From Heliocidaris tuberculata (Eukaryota > Echinodermata > Echinoidea > Camarodonta > Echinometridae), in assembly GCA_025618425.1 (NCBI GenBank), contig CM046838.1, forward strand, positions 13,416,010 to 13,480,009: 64,000 nucleotides of DNA, in the 5' to 3' direction. Shown piece by piece: positions 12,601 through 26,800 of the stretch. The notes below the pieces were generated by a model. It had not been told where the DNA came from and did not search any database. It worked only from the letters and a program-made list of their open reading frames with translations. Made by a program: the position numbers and the translations under genes. How positions within the stretch are numbered: position 1 is the first letter of the stretch; every line of letters begins with the position of its first letter.

Positions 12601-15600
12601 ACCCACATGTTTTGTTGAGCATAGTCTCTCTAAGATTTGAAGTAAACAAGCAGTAAACTACTTTCTTTTTCATTTGGGAACACAGAATGGGCTTAACGCA
12701 TTAGATTATGCCATGCATCGAGAAAGAGGATTCAATTTGGCAATTGAAATTAACTTTCGTTTCTTAATTCTAAATTTAAAAAAAAAAATCATTATCATCC
12801 CTTGATATACAGTGTACATGTGTGTATCTGGGCATATTCCCTGTATTCACTTTTTCAAAAATGTCACATGCATGGAGTTACCTTTATTTAAAATCTGCTA
12901 AAAGATGAGGAAGATCAAGTTACAGACTTAACCTATAGCAGTTCATAGTTTTGATTAATCAGCCTTCCCTCCTCAAATTGGCTACAGTTATTCTTTTTTC
13001 CAACTCCTACATAGTTAAAAAAAAAAAAAAAATGTCATTAAATGAACCATTGTGAATGAAAGATTGCAAAATTGAACATAAATTTGCCGATTTGCAGATG
13101 AAAATAGTGATTATACATTTTACAAGTGCTGCTTTGCCAATTTAGAGACTATAATGATTAGTTACAATCAGTTGGCAGATTTAAATCATGTTGATTTAAA
13201 GCGACATGATTAAAAAAAAAAAAATCATCAATGATTTAAATCACTTCTATTATAACATGTACAAATAATTGACAAAAGGTTTGTTGTTGGCAGTTTTAAT
13301 CCTTCGAATCAACTACTTCCATCAGAAATATATAATACATGTAAGTTGTCCCAAACACTTGAAAGTCTAGTTATATAGAGATCTACTTTCACTATATAAT
13401 GAAAGTTCAATTACAGATAACTTACATGTATTAAGCAATCTAAGTAGGTCTGTAAGAATGAATAATGTAATCATAAAACGTGTGAAATCCACAATTTTTT
13501 TAGGAGTTATTGTAGATCAACATTTATCATGGAATGAACATATACTAGCTATATCAAACAAAATATCAAGGAATATTGCTGTCATCAACAAACTGCACCA
13601 CTTCTTGCCAGAACATATTTTCATTTTACTGTACAACTCAATGGTTTTTACCTTATTTAATGTATTTTCTGAGCGCCTCACAGGCAGCACTTTTACTTGC
13701 TCTCCTGGTATCTGTTTAATTAGAGTGTTTAGGAGATCATTACTGTTTATCTTTTGTGACATCTTGTGTATCATAACATACTGACCTTGCAAGACAATTT
13801 TGGTAAGGTGTTATGCTCTAGTTTTGTTGTAGTTATATGATTAATTTTTTGGTACTTGTTAGTTCAGTCTTGCTTGGTTTGCTCTGCCCATGGCTTCCAT
13901 GTATTCTATGTACAACTACACTATTGAGAAGCTTTGGACTTATACCAGAGCACTTTTATTGTGTCTAGCACTGATAATCCTATTTCAATGTTATTCATGG
14001 CCAAGTGAACCCATTCATCCATTGTTCTCAGTGGACACCAATATAATGGGTCTGACAAGATCAGAGCTTCTTGAATTGAACTGTGATTTGAAGCTGCCTC
14101 ATGATGTATGGACACACATCAAGGAATTGGGCATCTACAGGAAGCCTGCTACACGGCGTGGAACAAGAGGTGGTAGGAGGAAGAGCAAGAAGAGTGATGG
14201 ACTTTCTACACCTACTGGCAGTCCTCGAAGCGATTCACATGGACAGACGACCCTGAAAGCATGTCTTTGGAATAGTCAGTCAATCCGCAACAAGAGCGAC
14301 TTACTGTGTGATTCAGTTATCGATAACAACTATGACATCACCTTCATAACGGAGACTTGGCTCAAGGAGGATGACCGGGTCATCCTTGGTGAGATTTGTC
14401 CACCTGGTTTCTCCGCTCTCAGTCTTCCGCGAAAAACTTCACGTAGGGGTGGAGGGATCGCTGCAGTATATGACAGCAGTCTAAAGCTGAAGGACTGTTC
14501 CGATACTCTCCCGGAAGCTAGCTCATTTGAATTTGCTTTATTTAGAAACCCCAACGTGAACTTCCTGGTTATCTACAGACCTCCTTCTGGCTCAGTGCCA
14601 TCTTCTACGTTTTTTGAGGAATTCGAGGAGGTCCTCAGCTGTGCCGATTTGCTGCCGAACAGACTGGTGGTCATGGGGGATTTTAACTTCCATATGGACT
14701 GTCCTAGTAAGCCGGAGGTGAGAAATATGAACTCGTTGCTGACCTCGCTTGGCTACAAGCAGCTTGTTCAAGGGCCTACACATCGTCTTGGACACACCCT
14801 TGACCTCATCATCGTTAAGGACAGTGACACTCTCATTACGACATGCTTCGTAGATCAGATTCTGCACTCTGATCACTCCATGATAAAGTTTGATCTTGAT
14901 CTGAAGAAATCAGCTCCTTCTAGTGACATTCGTGTTCTCCGGAAGTTTAAGTCAATAGATCACGAGCAGTTCTCTCAGGATCTATCCAACAGAATGAACT
15001 CAATTATGGATTGTGACAGTAGTAACATCGATGATCTTGTGCTTCGGTACAACGAAGCTTGTCGTGAAGTTCTTGACGCTCACGCCCCCGCAACTACAAG
15101 GACACTGTCAGTTCGAGTAAAGCCTAGCTGGTACACCGATAAAGTGATGGAAGCTCGACGTGCCCGACGGCGTGCAGAGAGACGCTGGCGCAAGACAAAG
15201 TCAAATACTGATCGCAGACTGTATATTGAAGCTCAGCGGACTGTATGTGATGTGGTTGTCTCTGCCAAGAAAGACTATTATCATGAGAGACTTTCTTCAT
15301 GTAATACCAAGGACATGTATAAGACTGTCAATGAATTGCTTAATGTCAGTAGTAATGTTCTTCCTGTATGTACAAACTCTTCTGATCTTGCTGAAGATTT
15401 TTCAAATTACTTTGTCAGTAAGGTATCTAAAATTAGGGACGATATAGAGAGCACTGTTCCAACAAAACGTAATGTCCCTACTTGATCCTACCAAGCCTGG
15501 AGATGCAGCTTGCGCATACTACCGTATCTCGAAGTGCTTAGAAGACATACAATCATGGCTTGTCAGTAATAAATTGAAGTTGAATTCCGGTAAAACTGAG

Positions 15601-16879
15601 TTCTTCATTGCTGCATCATCCACCGACTTGAATCGGTTCAATGACCTTTCATTTTCTATTGATGATCTAGACATCCCAATGTCTTCAACAATCAAGGATC
15701 TGGGTGTTGTCTTTGATAAGGAAATGAAAATGTCTGACCATGTAACAAACTTGTGTCGTACCCTCAATTGGCAAATTTACAACCTCAATCGCATCAGGGG
15801 GTACTTAAATAAAGACACCTGTCATAATGTTGTTAGAGCACTTGTGCTATCCAGGCTTGACTATGGTGGATGTTTGCTTGGGGTCATCAGTAAACAGGAC
15901 CTGGGCAGACTTCAACGTCTTCAGAATAAGTGTGCTCGTCTAATATGTCAAAAACCAAAATGGTCCCACGTCACTCCATTACTCAATGAACTTCACTGGC
16001 TTCCCGTTTCTAAGAGAATACAATACCGTATACTGGTTCAGACTTACAAATCACTGTCAACCACACTTCCTCAATACATCTCCTCACTCTTTCAGCAACA
16101 GAGAACATCATATTCTCTTCGTTCTACCTCTGCTCCTTCCTATGTCATTCCAAAATCCCGAAAACAGGCTGGCTTCAAGTCCTTTCAGTCACTTGCTCCA
16201 CAACTTTGGAACAGACTCCCCGCATCTCTCCGTAATAGCACATCACTTGACATCTTCAAGAAACATCTAAAAACTTACTTATACAATTCTTAATTTACTT
16301 GAATAGACTTTAGGTGACAGCGCCTTGTATCCTTTGGAAAAGGCGCTATATAAATCCAATTATTATTATTATTATTATTATTGCAATGTTGCCTGGGCCA
16401 ACACATATCCTTCCAGGCTCCTTCGATTGTTGAAATCGCAAAAAAAAAAATTGTAAGAATATGTTCAATGTCTGGCTAGCCTATATTGCTCCTTCACAAC
16501 CACTTTTTTAAAAACTTAAATTCCTCACTATCTAGCAATTGAATCAATACTGTATTGAATTAATGGGTTTTTAAACATAAAACACAACAAATTGCCATCT
16601 TGCCACAGTGGTTAAATGTAAAACAGTAATGTATGATAACATTAGAAATCCTTAAAATTATTGTATTGAAGAATGTAAAAACACAGGATCTTCTTTTTCT
16701 TTTAAATACAAAGGACTTTTTATTTGGAACTCTCTTCCTCATTATATCAGAAGTGTTTCATTTTTAAATTCTTTTAAATCAAAACTTAAGGAATTCTAAA
16801 TCACTTTAGTCTGCTACATACATGTAATTGTCCCCGCCGAACGAAGTTCGGGAGGGGACTATGAAACGGGCTCCGTTCG

Positions 16880-16968
<89 letters not shown>

Positions 16969-19900
16969 GTCCGTCCGTCCGTCCGTCCGTCTGTCCGTGT
17001 GTGCTCAAATGTTAGAAAATGCTACTTCTCCGTCATTTCTTGGCCGATTTTGATTCTGATTGTTTTATCTGATAGGGCTGGGTGGGGGCTTCCAAACTGC
17101 TACACAGAATTTTGAAATTCAATAATTATGCAAATTTATGCAAATTTATTCAAAAGTGACGAAAAATGCTACTTCTCCTCTATTTCACATCGGATTTTGA
17201 TTCCGATTGTTTTATCTGATAGGGCTGGGTGGGGGCTTCCAAACTTCTACACAGAATTTTGAAATTCCTTAATTATGCAAATTTATGCAAATTTATTCAA
17301 AATTGACGAAAAATGCTACTTCTCCTCTATTTCACATCGGATTTTGATTCCGATTGTTTTATCTGATAGGGCTGGGTGGGGGCTTCCAAACATCTACACA
17401 GAATTTTGAAATTCCTTAATTATGCAAATTTATGCAAATTTATTCAAAATTGACGAAAAATGCTACTTCTCCTCTATTTCACATCGGATTTTGATTCCGA
17501 TTGTTTTATCTGATAGGGCTCGGTGGGGGCTTCCAAACTTCTACACAGAATTTTGAAATTCCTTAATTATACAAATTTATGCAAATTTATTCAAAATTGA
17601 CGAAAAATGCTACTTCTCCTCTATTTCACATCGGATTTTGATTCCGATTGTTTTATCTGATAGGGCTGGGTGGGGGCTTCCAAACTTCTACACAGAATTT
17701 TGAAATTCCTTAATTATGCAAATTTATGCAAATTTATTCAAAATTGACGAAAAATGCTACTTCTCTATTTCACATCGGATTTTGATTCTGATTGTTTTAT
17801 CTGATAGGGCTGGGTGGGGGCTTCCAAACTTCTACACAGAATTTTGAAATTCATTATTCATGCAAATTTATGCAAATTTATTCAAAATTGACGAAAAATG
17901 CTACTTCTCCTCTATTTCACATCGGATTTTGATTCCGATTGTTTTATCTGATAGGGCTGGGTGGGGGCTTCCAAACTTCTACACAGAATTTTGAAATTCA
18001 TTATTCATGCAAATTTATGCAAATTTATTCAAAATGGCTGAAGGTTCATAATGTTTTCATGTTTTATATTTCAGTTGTATACATGCATTGTTGGTATTCT
18101 CTTCTTTTGCATGCAGTAACATTATTATTTTATTCACTAAAGTTTTTCACTGAAGTTTTAAGGTTCAGGCTAGTTAATTTCCACAGATCTGCACTTCCGG
18201 CGGGGACATTTATTACGCATTGCGTAATTTACTCATTCACTTGTTAATTTATCCAACCCCTTTTATCATTATGTTTTTATAATTTTTATTAGTACAAACT
18301 TAGGTATTTTACTAGTGACTGCCTCGACAGAACCTTTATTTGGTTCTTTTGCAGTTGCCATTTCATGTCCATTATTTTATGTGCTGTAAATATCAATAGT
18401 GCGCTTATTATTCTTGTCTTTTATATTCTACTTTTCTTTCCATTCTCTTTTTTGTTGGTTGGTTCAATGCTTTAATATATTCTATATGTTTGATTCATTT
18501 TTTTAATGTACTTTTTAAATGGACTTGAAAAAATTGAATTGAAAAAAAAAGAAAGAATCAAAGATAAGTATGTGATCAGCAGTGACTCAATTTTGGTTTA
18601 AGTATGTACATGTATGTAAAGTTTTTCATTTGAAATTTGAATTTCTTGTTGGCTATCAGTGAAACATGTTTCTTTTGTATTTCTTTCTTATTACATTTAT
18701 TACAAAATGTAACAGGTTTTTTTTTAGAGAACCTTTTGTAAAAATCACTATAACATAATGTAGTATAGTCATACTTTTAACTGTTGTAAAGCTGTCTTTT
18801 ATATTCCTCACCAACACTGATAGTTCATTTTATGTTCAGTGCTTCGAATAATAACAGAAGTTTTGCATCCCTCGCAATGGAAGAGCTGTAATAACAATCT
18901 GTAAAACTGAAAATAAACTAAACATTACCATTTAAATGTTACAAATAGATATTTTACTACGATAGTTACATGTACATTGCCCAAAAAGATGGCTTTTTCA
19001 GCTAAAAAAGATGACTGTTCTGTCTTTTTCAATGTAACTAGGTGACAAAAAAACACTTTTCCATTGATATTAAAAAAATCAAATGGCAAATGGACCACCT
19101 TTTAAGGTGGTCCATTTTGAAAGAATACGGCCCCAGAGCCATCCTTTGTACAATTAATGCATTAATGCATTAATTGGATAAAAATTGTACACTGGCATGT
19201 GCTTCTGCATGATGATGTTATCGGCAGCATGCATGTACGGAGGATTGGGGGGGGGGGGGGAGACGTCTTTTTTGGCAATGTAACCAAGGGACGAAAATAG
19301 AATAGCAAATGCGTGTTTGATTAAGTGCACACAAAAAAGTGGGGGAATTTTCTCTACTTAATGGGATTCCGAAATGGGGGCATTTTCTCTACTTAATGGG
19401 TATTCCCTAGGGAAGTTTGTATGTTTTATGTATGTATGTATGTTGGGAAATCAATTCATTGAGATTAATTATTTCTCAGTAGATTTTGATTTGTCGGTTA
19501 CTTCATATTTTTGATTGGGCTTAATTACAAAATAAACTGTGAAGAACAATGTTAAGAGTAAAATTTATGATAAGATTAAGATCAATGTTATTATTAGAGT
19601 AAGATTTCTTTGTAATTGAATATTATTTTTCGATGAAATTTTCAAAAAAATAAAAAATTAAAACAATCTGATTTAAATTTTAAAAATCTGATTTTAATCA
19701 ATCAAATCGGATTTTTTTTTAATTAAAAAAAAAAAAAAAAATCGTCAGCCCACTTAAAATTCAATTGCTCTTATTCAAGAACAACACAATGTACTGCATT
19801 AAAAATGGACTCACCATTTTCAGTGAATTTTTCTCTCTTTCTGCTAATGTAAAATGTGTAATTCTGAGCATTTTGGATCAAAAGATACTGCAACAGTGTC

Positions 19901-22900
19901 ACTCAAAAGGAGACACTGTACTAATATTGGTTAAAGGAACCAAACTACAGACTTTATTAATTTCATTGGTTAAATGAAACAAACTACAGACTTTATTAAT
20001 TTCCACAAATGGGAATGCAGGTGTTGTTACACATAGTTTTGCATACAATGCATGTTGTTTTGCTGATGATCAATCCTTTTTGTTTTCTTCCCAGCTTGTC
20101 GCCTTTGGAACGAGCCAGTTCTCTTTGAACGAGTTCTACGAGGGAAACCGAGAAGCCTTTGAACATTTGTTCCTGAAAGATTGGAGCTCAGACTTTGACT
20201 CTAAGGCCTACCCAAAGAGCAATGAACTTTATGCCATCTATGAACAAGAATCATTCTTCAAACACCTTGACTTTGTTGCTTATCAGGTACGTTTACTTCA
20301 AGAGAAGGTTGAGTTCTGTGAAAGGTGAAAAATAATTTGTGAGCTGTCTCATTCAGTTTATGTCAGTTTGGAAGAACATCATACTACTGTACGTGTATAA
20401 ATGTCCCCTGAAAAGGATTGCTCTTCAAGTGCCCTCATATTCAAGATATGACAAGAAAAAGCTGAAATATTTGGGCCGAATATTCATGACACGAGTGTGT
20501 GCAGTCCCATATACCCATTTCTGTGTGCAGTGCATGTGCTTTTCAGCGAGATTGGGTCAATTTCTTATCATTGTAATGATTCCAAAACCTCACAGCGTAC
20601 ACCAATTCTTATGTAGACATGATCGACTTTTCCCAATTGCTTTGAGACAGATTCTTTCACAATGTAATTGCATGACCAGGGGAGTGTTTCATGAAAGGAT
20701 TTGTCGGATATTTTTTCCGACAAGTGTTATAAGCTACTGAAATCCTTGCATCTGATTGGCAGAGAGCAAATTTGTCAGTAAAAATCACTGACAAAATGCT
20801 TGATGAAACGCTCCCCAGAATTCACCTTTATCTTTAAGGCCATGTAATAATAATAATAATAATAATATTCTGCTTTTATATAGCGCCTAATGTACATCGG
20901 CGATGTCTCTAAGCGCTTTACAGATTTATTATTACCCCGTTTATCGGATACTGGCTTGCCCGCACACAATGTATGCACATTCTCCACTCCCTGGGGAGTA
21001 TTCCAGCAGTGGGCCATGGCGCTCACATTGCTAAGCAAACGACATTAACTTTCGCATCCTACCGGGTACCCATTTAACACCTGGGTGGAGAGTGGCAAAT
21101 GTAGATTAATGTCTGCCAAAGGACGCTAGTGCTGCAGTGGGATTCGAACCCTGGACCTCGTGGTTCACGGTCCGGGGACTTATCCACCGATCCACAACAC
21201 CGCTACATACATGCACTTAAACAAGGTTGTTTTTTCAATATTTTCAGATTTAATTCCAACATCCATATCATCTGCTGAGAGTCAGAAGGGCATTAACTTT
21301 ATAGAATATGCTACATGTACATGTATCAATCAATGACCTTCGGGCTCTCAGCAGACGATATTGTTTTCTGAGAGCCTGAAAGACAATATATATCATAAAA
21401 GAAAGAAGAGTTGTTTTCCATACATGTACATGTAGGACTTATCCTGTTTCAGGAAGTATGTTTAACAATTGATTTGGAAAACTTACTGTACTGTTTTGAA
21501 ACTAGGAGCATAGTGAGCACAAAGTAATCCACATGTACATCGCATGTTCAGTTTGTGACGAAGATAGTGGCATTGATGATGAAGAACCAAGTATGAATTA
21601 CATGTAGTTTTGCTTTGAATGTTCTAGAAAGGAACAAAATTAATAAAAAGAGATCAAGATGTTGCACTAACATTGTGTACATGTGAGCTAAAAGAAAAAA
21701 AAAATTAAAGAAGGGAAAAAAAAAATTCTTATACACTGTACTTTGATCATGAAATAATGATTTCCCCTTTCTACCATATAGGAGAGATAGGCCTACATGA
21801 GAAGCCTGTATTATTGGGATGTAAATTCCTTTCATATATTTATTTTGCTGTATGTATGGTAATGAAGGCCATGGTAAAAACAATTCTCACATTGGCAACT
21901 AGGACATTTTCCAGATTTGTAGAAATCTTCTTTTTGATAAGGTCCCTCCATACACTGTATATGTTCACTTTATAATGTTCGTAAAAAAAAAATATTTCCA
22001 TGAATTTAACTGCCTACATGTAAGTCATCTTTCAGCTTCATTTTTAAAAAGGTTTACCAGTAGCAATAAAAAACACTATTGTACAAGATAAAATGTAAAA
22101 TTTGCATTTACATGTATAGATGTAGTAGTAAAAGTACATGTAGTAATTTTACAACCTGGTACTAACCTGACTGGAAACCTTGGATATGGAGTTTGGATGG
22201 GTTATAATACATGTACATGTATAGGCCACATTAAGGAGGTCAGCCTTAATAAACCATTATCACATGATGTATTCTAAAGATGGTCATGTGACTGTATATT
22301 GATCAACACAGATATAATATCATGACTATCAACAGTGTAAAGGTCACATTCTGTCAACATGTACTTCTCTCTACCAGTCTAATATCATTTTATGGATAAC
22401 GTGAATGCTTGTCAAATTGTTTTTCAACAAAGGTGGAAGTAATTTGTTACGATTTTTGACATTTACATGTATGTCCATACGTATACATACATGTACATGC
22501 ATATTTTTACTTTTAAAAAAGTCACATTGCCTTGTATAATTGCTGATGGTACAAAAAATTGTTTACCACTCAAGTTAATTGATCAGCACAGATAATGAAA
22601 AGGTCTATTCACCCGCCTAACGTGTTTGTTCAGGCCTCATTATATTGTAGCTATTTTATTGTTTATCAATGATAAAATAATAATATTGGATACATTTTTG
22701 CCTTGTATTGTACATAAATATGTACATGTACATAAATATACATATCTTTAGTGTTGGCATCGGGTAAATCTTTTGATCATTCAGTAATTTGTAAACAAGA
22801 TGAAAGGCAGATATTTTCACACACACACAGACTAGCACACCCCATTTTACTCAACCATTTGTTATCACAATCAAATAAACACTTTAATCTTTATTTCTAA

Positions 22901-23863
22901 TCTTTTTGTAAATCTTTGAGCACCTTGTGTTCCGCATACTAGTATTTAGTTTCATTATTCAGGACAACCCACTTGAACCCTCAGAAGAGTCGTCAAAAGG
23001 CCCACAAGACCAACATGATGCTGTCATGGAGTCATGGGCTGTCAGTCTTGCGCACCCTCGAGTAAAGGCCACCGCACACCTTACGATCGGTCTGCGATCC
23101 GATTTGTGAAATTAATCGCTATGGCATTAAATATTGGCATTTTAACAAATGAAATCTACCCTATTCAGGTTCTGAAAAGTAATATGAATACTAAACATAG
23201 GGATTGGGTGAGCTGTCAGCTTTCTACAGGGAATAAGGGCAAGATTAGTTTCAAATCATAGGCAGTCGTACGATTTTTGTGACGTCACTACGACTCAGAG
23301 CCGATTTGGCCATTCCACCGACTAGAAAACTCGGCAAAGGCCGTATTATCGATTTTCACTATCTGTATGACTATTCAGACCCTCAATGAAAAATATTTTT
23401 CGTTTTTAAATGATTTTTCAAATGATGTAACATTTTCTTCTGAAATCAGATCGCAGACCGATCGTAAGGTGTGCGGTGGCCTTAACTTTCCAGAAGGCCC
23501 TTGAGACGCATGTTGTAGTGGTCTCATGGGCCTTTGGTCTTGTGGACTGTAGTCTTATTATCATTGTCATTTTTTTTAGTAATACATGATGTGAAGTGCG
23601 TGTTTTAAATATTTTATATTAGTTCTATTACATGTATTATCATTAATATTAAATGTAGTTTGCCAACCTGAAGACGATTGCGATCGGTACGTACGGCTAT
23701 GACCATAGAGAGAAAGGGGAGGCTCGCTCTCTACATGTCTACCAGGAAAATTATAAAGAGATCAAGATTACAGAGGATGGCCACTTCATGATCGATGAGG
23801 ATATTCATACAAGTAATTAATTGTTGATGTCTCCTCTTTCTTTCTTTTTTCTCCCTTTTTCCA

Positions 23864-23896
<33 letters not shown>

Positions 23897-26800
23897 ATAC
23901 CTCTCTCTTGCTCTACGTTGTGTAGCTCTCTCTGCTTTTTCTGGCTCTGCCAACTGATACATCTGTTTTCTGGTAGTGGTGTTCAGTTACATTTTTCTCT
24001 CCCTCTCTCTATATACCTCCCTCTATGTGTCCTCTCTATTTTTTGCCCCCACCTTTTTGTCTCTGTCTTTATCCATCTCATCTTTCTCCTTCCTCAGTTG
24101 CCCCTACATGCCCAGGCTTATAATACTGTTTTTCAAGGCCTTTTCGCTATTGGTTATGTATCTGTAATCTTTTTTAAAACACACTTTTAATAGTTTTATT
24201 ATGCATACAATTATCTAATAGCACATGATTTTAATAATATGCACATCAGATTTAATTACATGTATTCTGACATTTCATTTTGAATTTTATAGGTTGTTTA
24301 CTTCTTGTGCTCAAGTCGAATATATCCTTTGTCTTTGTAATCTTGTGTAGGACAATACGATTAGCCTAATTCTTTGTTTGCTTAATAGTGAGTGCTATTT
24401 TTTACAGAAGCGTATTTGCCATTTATGTTTTTCGCTAGTTTTCTTTTCAGTAGTGCATAATCCATGCTCCATGTACATTAACTGTGCATTTAACAAACTT
24501 TTAGTGTGTCACTTGGGTCTAAAAATCAGTCCCAAATTTTTTAAAAGGAAATTCTGTAAATTAATAATTTCCTTTCTTTTGCTTTTTTTTTTTACAGGTT
24601 ACCTAATCATTCCTGTTAATGCCTCGCAAAATATATCGGTCAGAGATTACTTAGAAGATCACAATCAAACCCTTAACCTTGATACGTAAGTTTACCTTGC
24701 ATCTTAGCAGTATTACTATATTATTTTAGTAGTCTTTTAATAATTGGTGACATGTTCTTTTCTAAGTTTAATTTTACAGCTGTTAATAAGAAAACACAAT
24801 AGCATCAATTAACATAATTCTCAAATTAGTTAATATAGAAGCAGAAACATTTATGAAATTTCTGTGTTGTATCAGTTGTAATTCAATAATTTCATGGCAT
24901 GAATCTTTCACGAGTCTGAACCTCTTGCAATATTTGTGAACATTTAATGTGCAAAAGTTTCTGGTTTTGCAGTAGGGCAATTCCATTAGTTGCGGACATG
25001 GACCTTACATTTAAATTTGGTATTTCACTTTGCTATGAATCGTTTTTTTTTGTGCTACGTAATTGCAGGAACTTGCCCAAACATTGGTAAACCTATTATC
25101 AGTCGCTTAAGTAACTAAGAAAACATTACAAGTTAGAAAATGAAAAAAATAATCTATTTTTACACTTTTTAGTGATATTTTGCCAATAAATTGTGCATCT
25201 TTAGATTGCTCATTTGGAAGTAAAATATCCAAAGTTTTTCCAGGATTTATAAAAAAATTAAATTTATAAGGTCCATTGATCATTTTTCATTGAAAAAAAC
25301 ACAAAGAAGAACCTAAGTCCAGCAAGTTAGAATGAAACCAAAGCTCCTACTATTTCATGGGCAAAACGTAACATGAGTAACTGGAACGTGATTAACCATT
25401 ATTCCTGTGAAATCTGCAAAAATGATGGGTCCAGTAATTTTCAGTTGTCACCTAAAGGAGGTCTCCCTAGCATGGTTCTTTGAAAAGGGTAAAATCATTT
25501 TTCGAGAAAGCTTCATATTAGCACACTTTTCATCTACATGTAAGCCCTCTTTGCAATTTATGTATGTCCAAGTTTTGTAACATGAGTAACCGACACATTA
25601 GTTGGGCTAGCAGCAATTACTGTTCATCAGTGGCGCAAATCCATTTTCAAATTCGGGGAGGGGGGGGGGGGGGGGAGTCACCACATGATTCAACTTTTGT
25701 ACCTGTCCAAAATGTCTGTCTGAAAAAAAAGGTTATCACATTTTTGGGGTCTAGTTTTCCTCCAAAATTCTCTGACAAGCAAAAAAAAAAAGGTTATTCA
25801 AAAAGGTGGGGGGACATTCTCCTACATTTATCTTCAAAAAGGTGAGGGGACATGTCCCCCTGTCCCCCCTGGATGTGTGCCCATGCTGTTCATCTTCAAA
25901 GGATTTGGTTCTATATATAGGTACCTCAATATGTATGCATTGTGTTAAAGTAGAATTTCATTGATTTTGAATATCGATTTAGTTTTTATTATTGCATAGG
26001 TGAAGCTTAGATTGAACAAGGTTATCAAAATTCAACGCTTGGAAACATTTGAAGTAATGATTATTATCAATTATAAAATGATATAACACAGCCCCGCTAT
26101 AGCACCTATAGAGCTCTTTGAACGCTGCTGAGATATGTGACGTCATACCGGGGAGCAATCCTTCCTAAGCAGACGATGCCCCATAACATCTTAAACATTT
26201 TCAGTGCCTGTTTTGTCATCTCATCTTCACTTATTTCTCTTACTTCACTAGCGTCAGTATAAATGCTTATTTGTTGCCTCACTCTAAATTTCCTGCATGG
26301 TATTATTTTGATGAAAAATGCAGCGTTAAAAAAATAAAGGAATCAATCGCTTGTAAACAAAAAAAGATGCCATTTTATTTTCAGCTGCATGCAATGCGGC
26401 ATGTTGGCTTTTCAAGAGGGAACGAATACCATCCATGCTATAATTCAGCGGGCTTTACAATTCGAAAGTGTGATTTCTTTGATTGATCATTGACCCTTAT
26501 CATGACTTTTTACAAACAAAAGATTTTAGTTACTAGAAACGGTTTCACTTCCCTTTTAGAATGTGAAATACGGTCATGGTGAAACAAACCAAACTCTTTA
26601 TAATTTAAAAATAATTGCATTGCAGTTACGTTCACTTGATATAGGACGTCGTCTGCTTAGGCAGGATTGGCACCTGATGTGACGTCACGAAAACATCGGT
26701 ATATTTCTGGCGAATCGCTCGGATATCCCAGATGCTGAGAAGTGTTTTTATTTGTGTTATTTTTTTAATCATCAAACACGCAGTTAACGTAAAACTTATA

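Larger units (their letters stand above)
13662..16378 (+). mobile_element. CR1/L2-like LINE, internally deleted, inserted in an older LINE
   Basis: About 230 bp of leader is followed by an endonuclease ORF, an RT C-terminal ORF, and a 3' tail with a hairpin (AGCGCCTT / AAGGCGCT) and GCGCTATATAAATCC ending in (ATT)n, the style of CR1/L2 3' ends. The two ORFs meet at about 15471, where the reverse transcriptase core is missing. The element sits exactly within the codons of an older RT fragment. Confidence 0.8.

Noticed and set aside
16828..17115. 95-aa open frame with alternating Cys-Val
   Set aside because: It is a translation of the GT microsatellite and GTCC repeat of family A.
21150..21204. 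Possible genuine tRNA gene on the minus strand
   Set aside because: The B-box is good, but the sequence continues into a SINE body and tail and recurs at 59477; it is a tRNA-derived SINE head.
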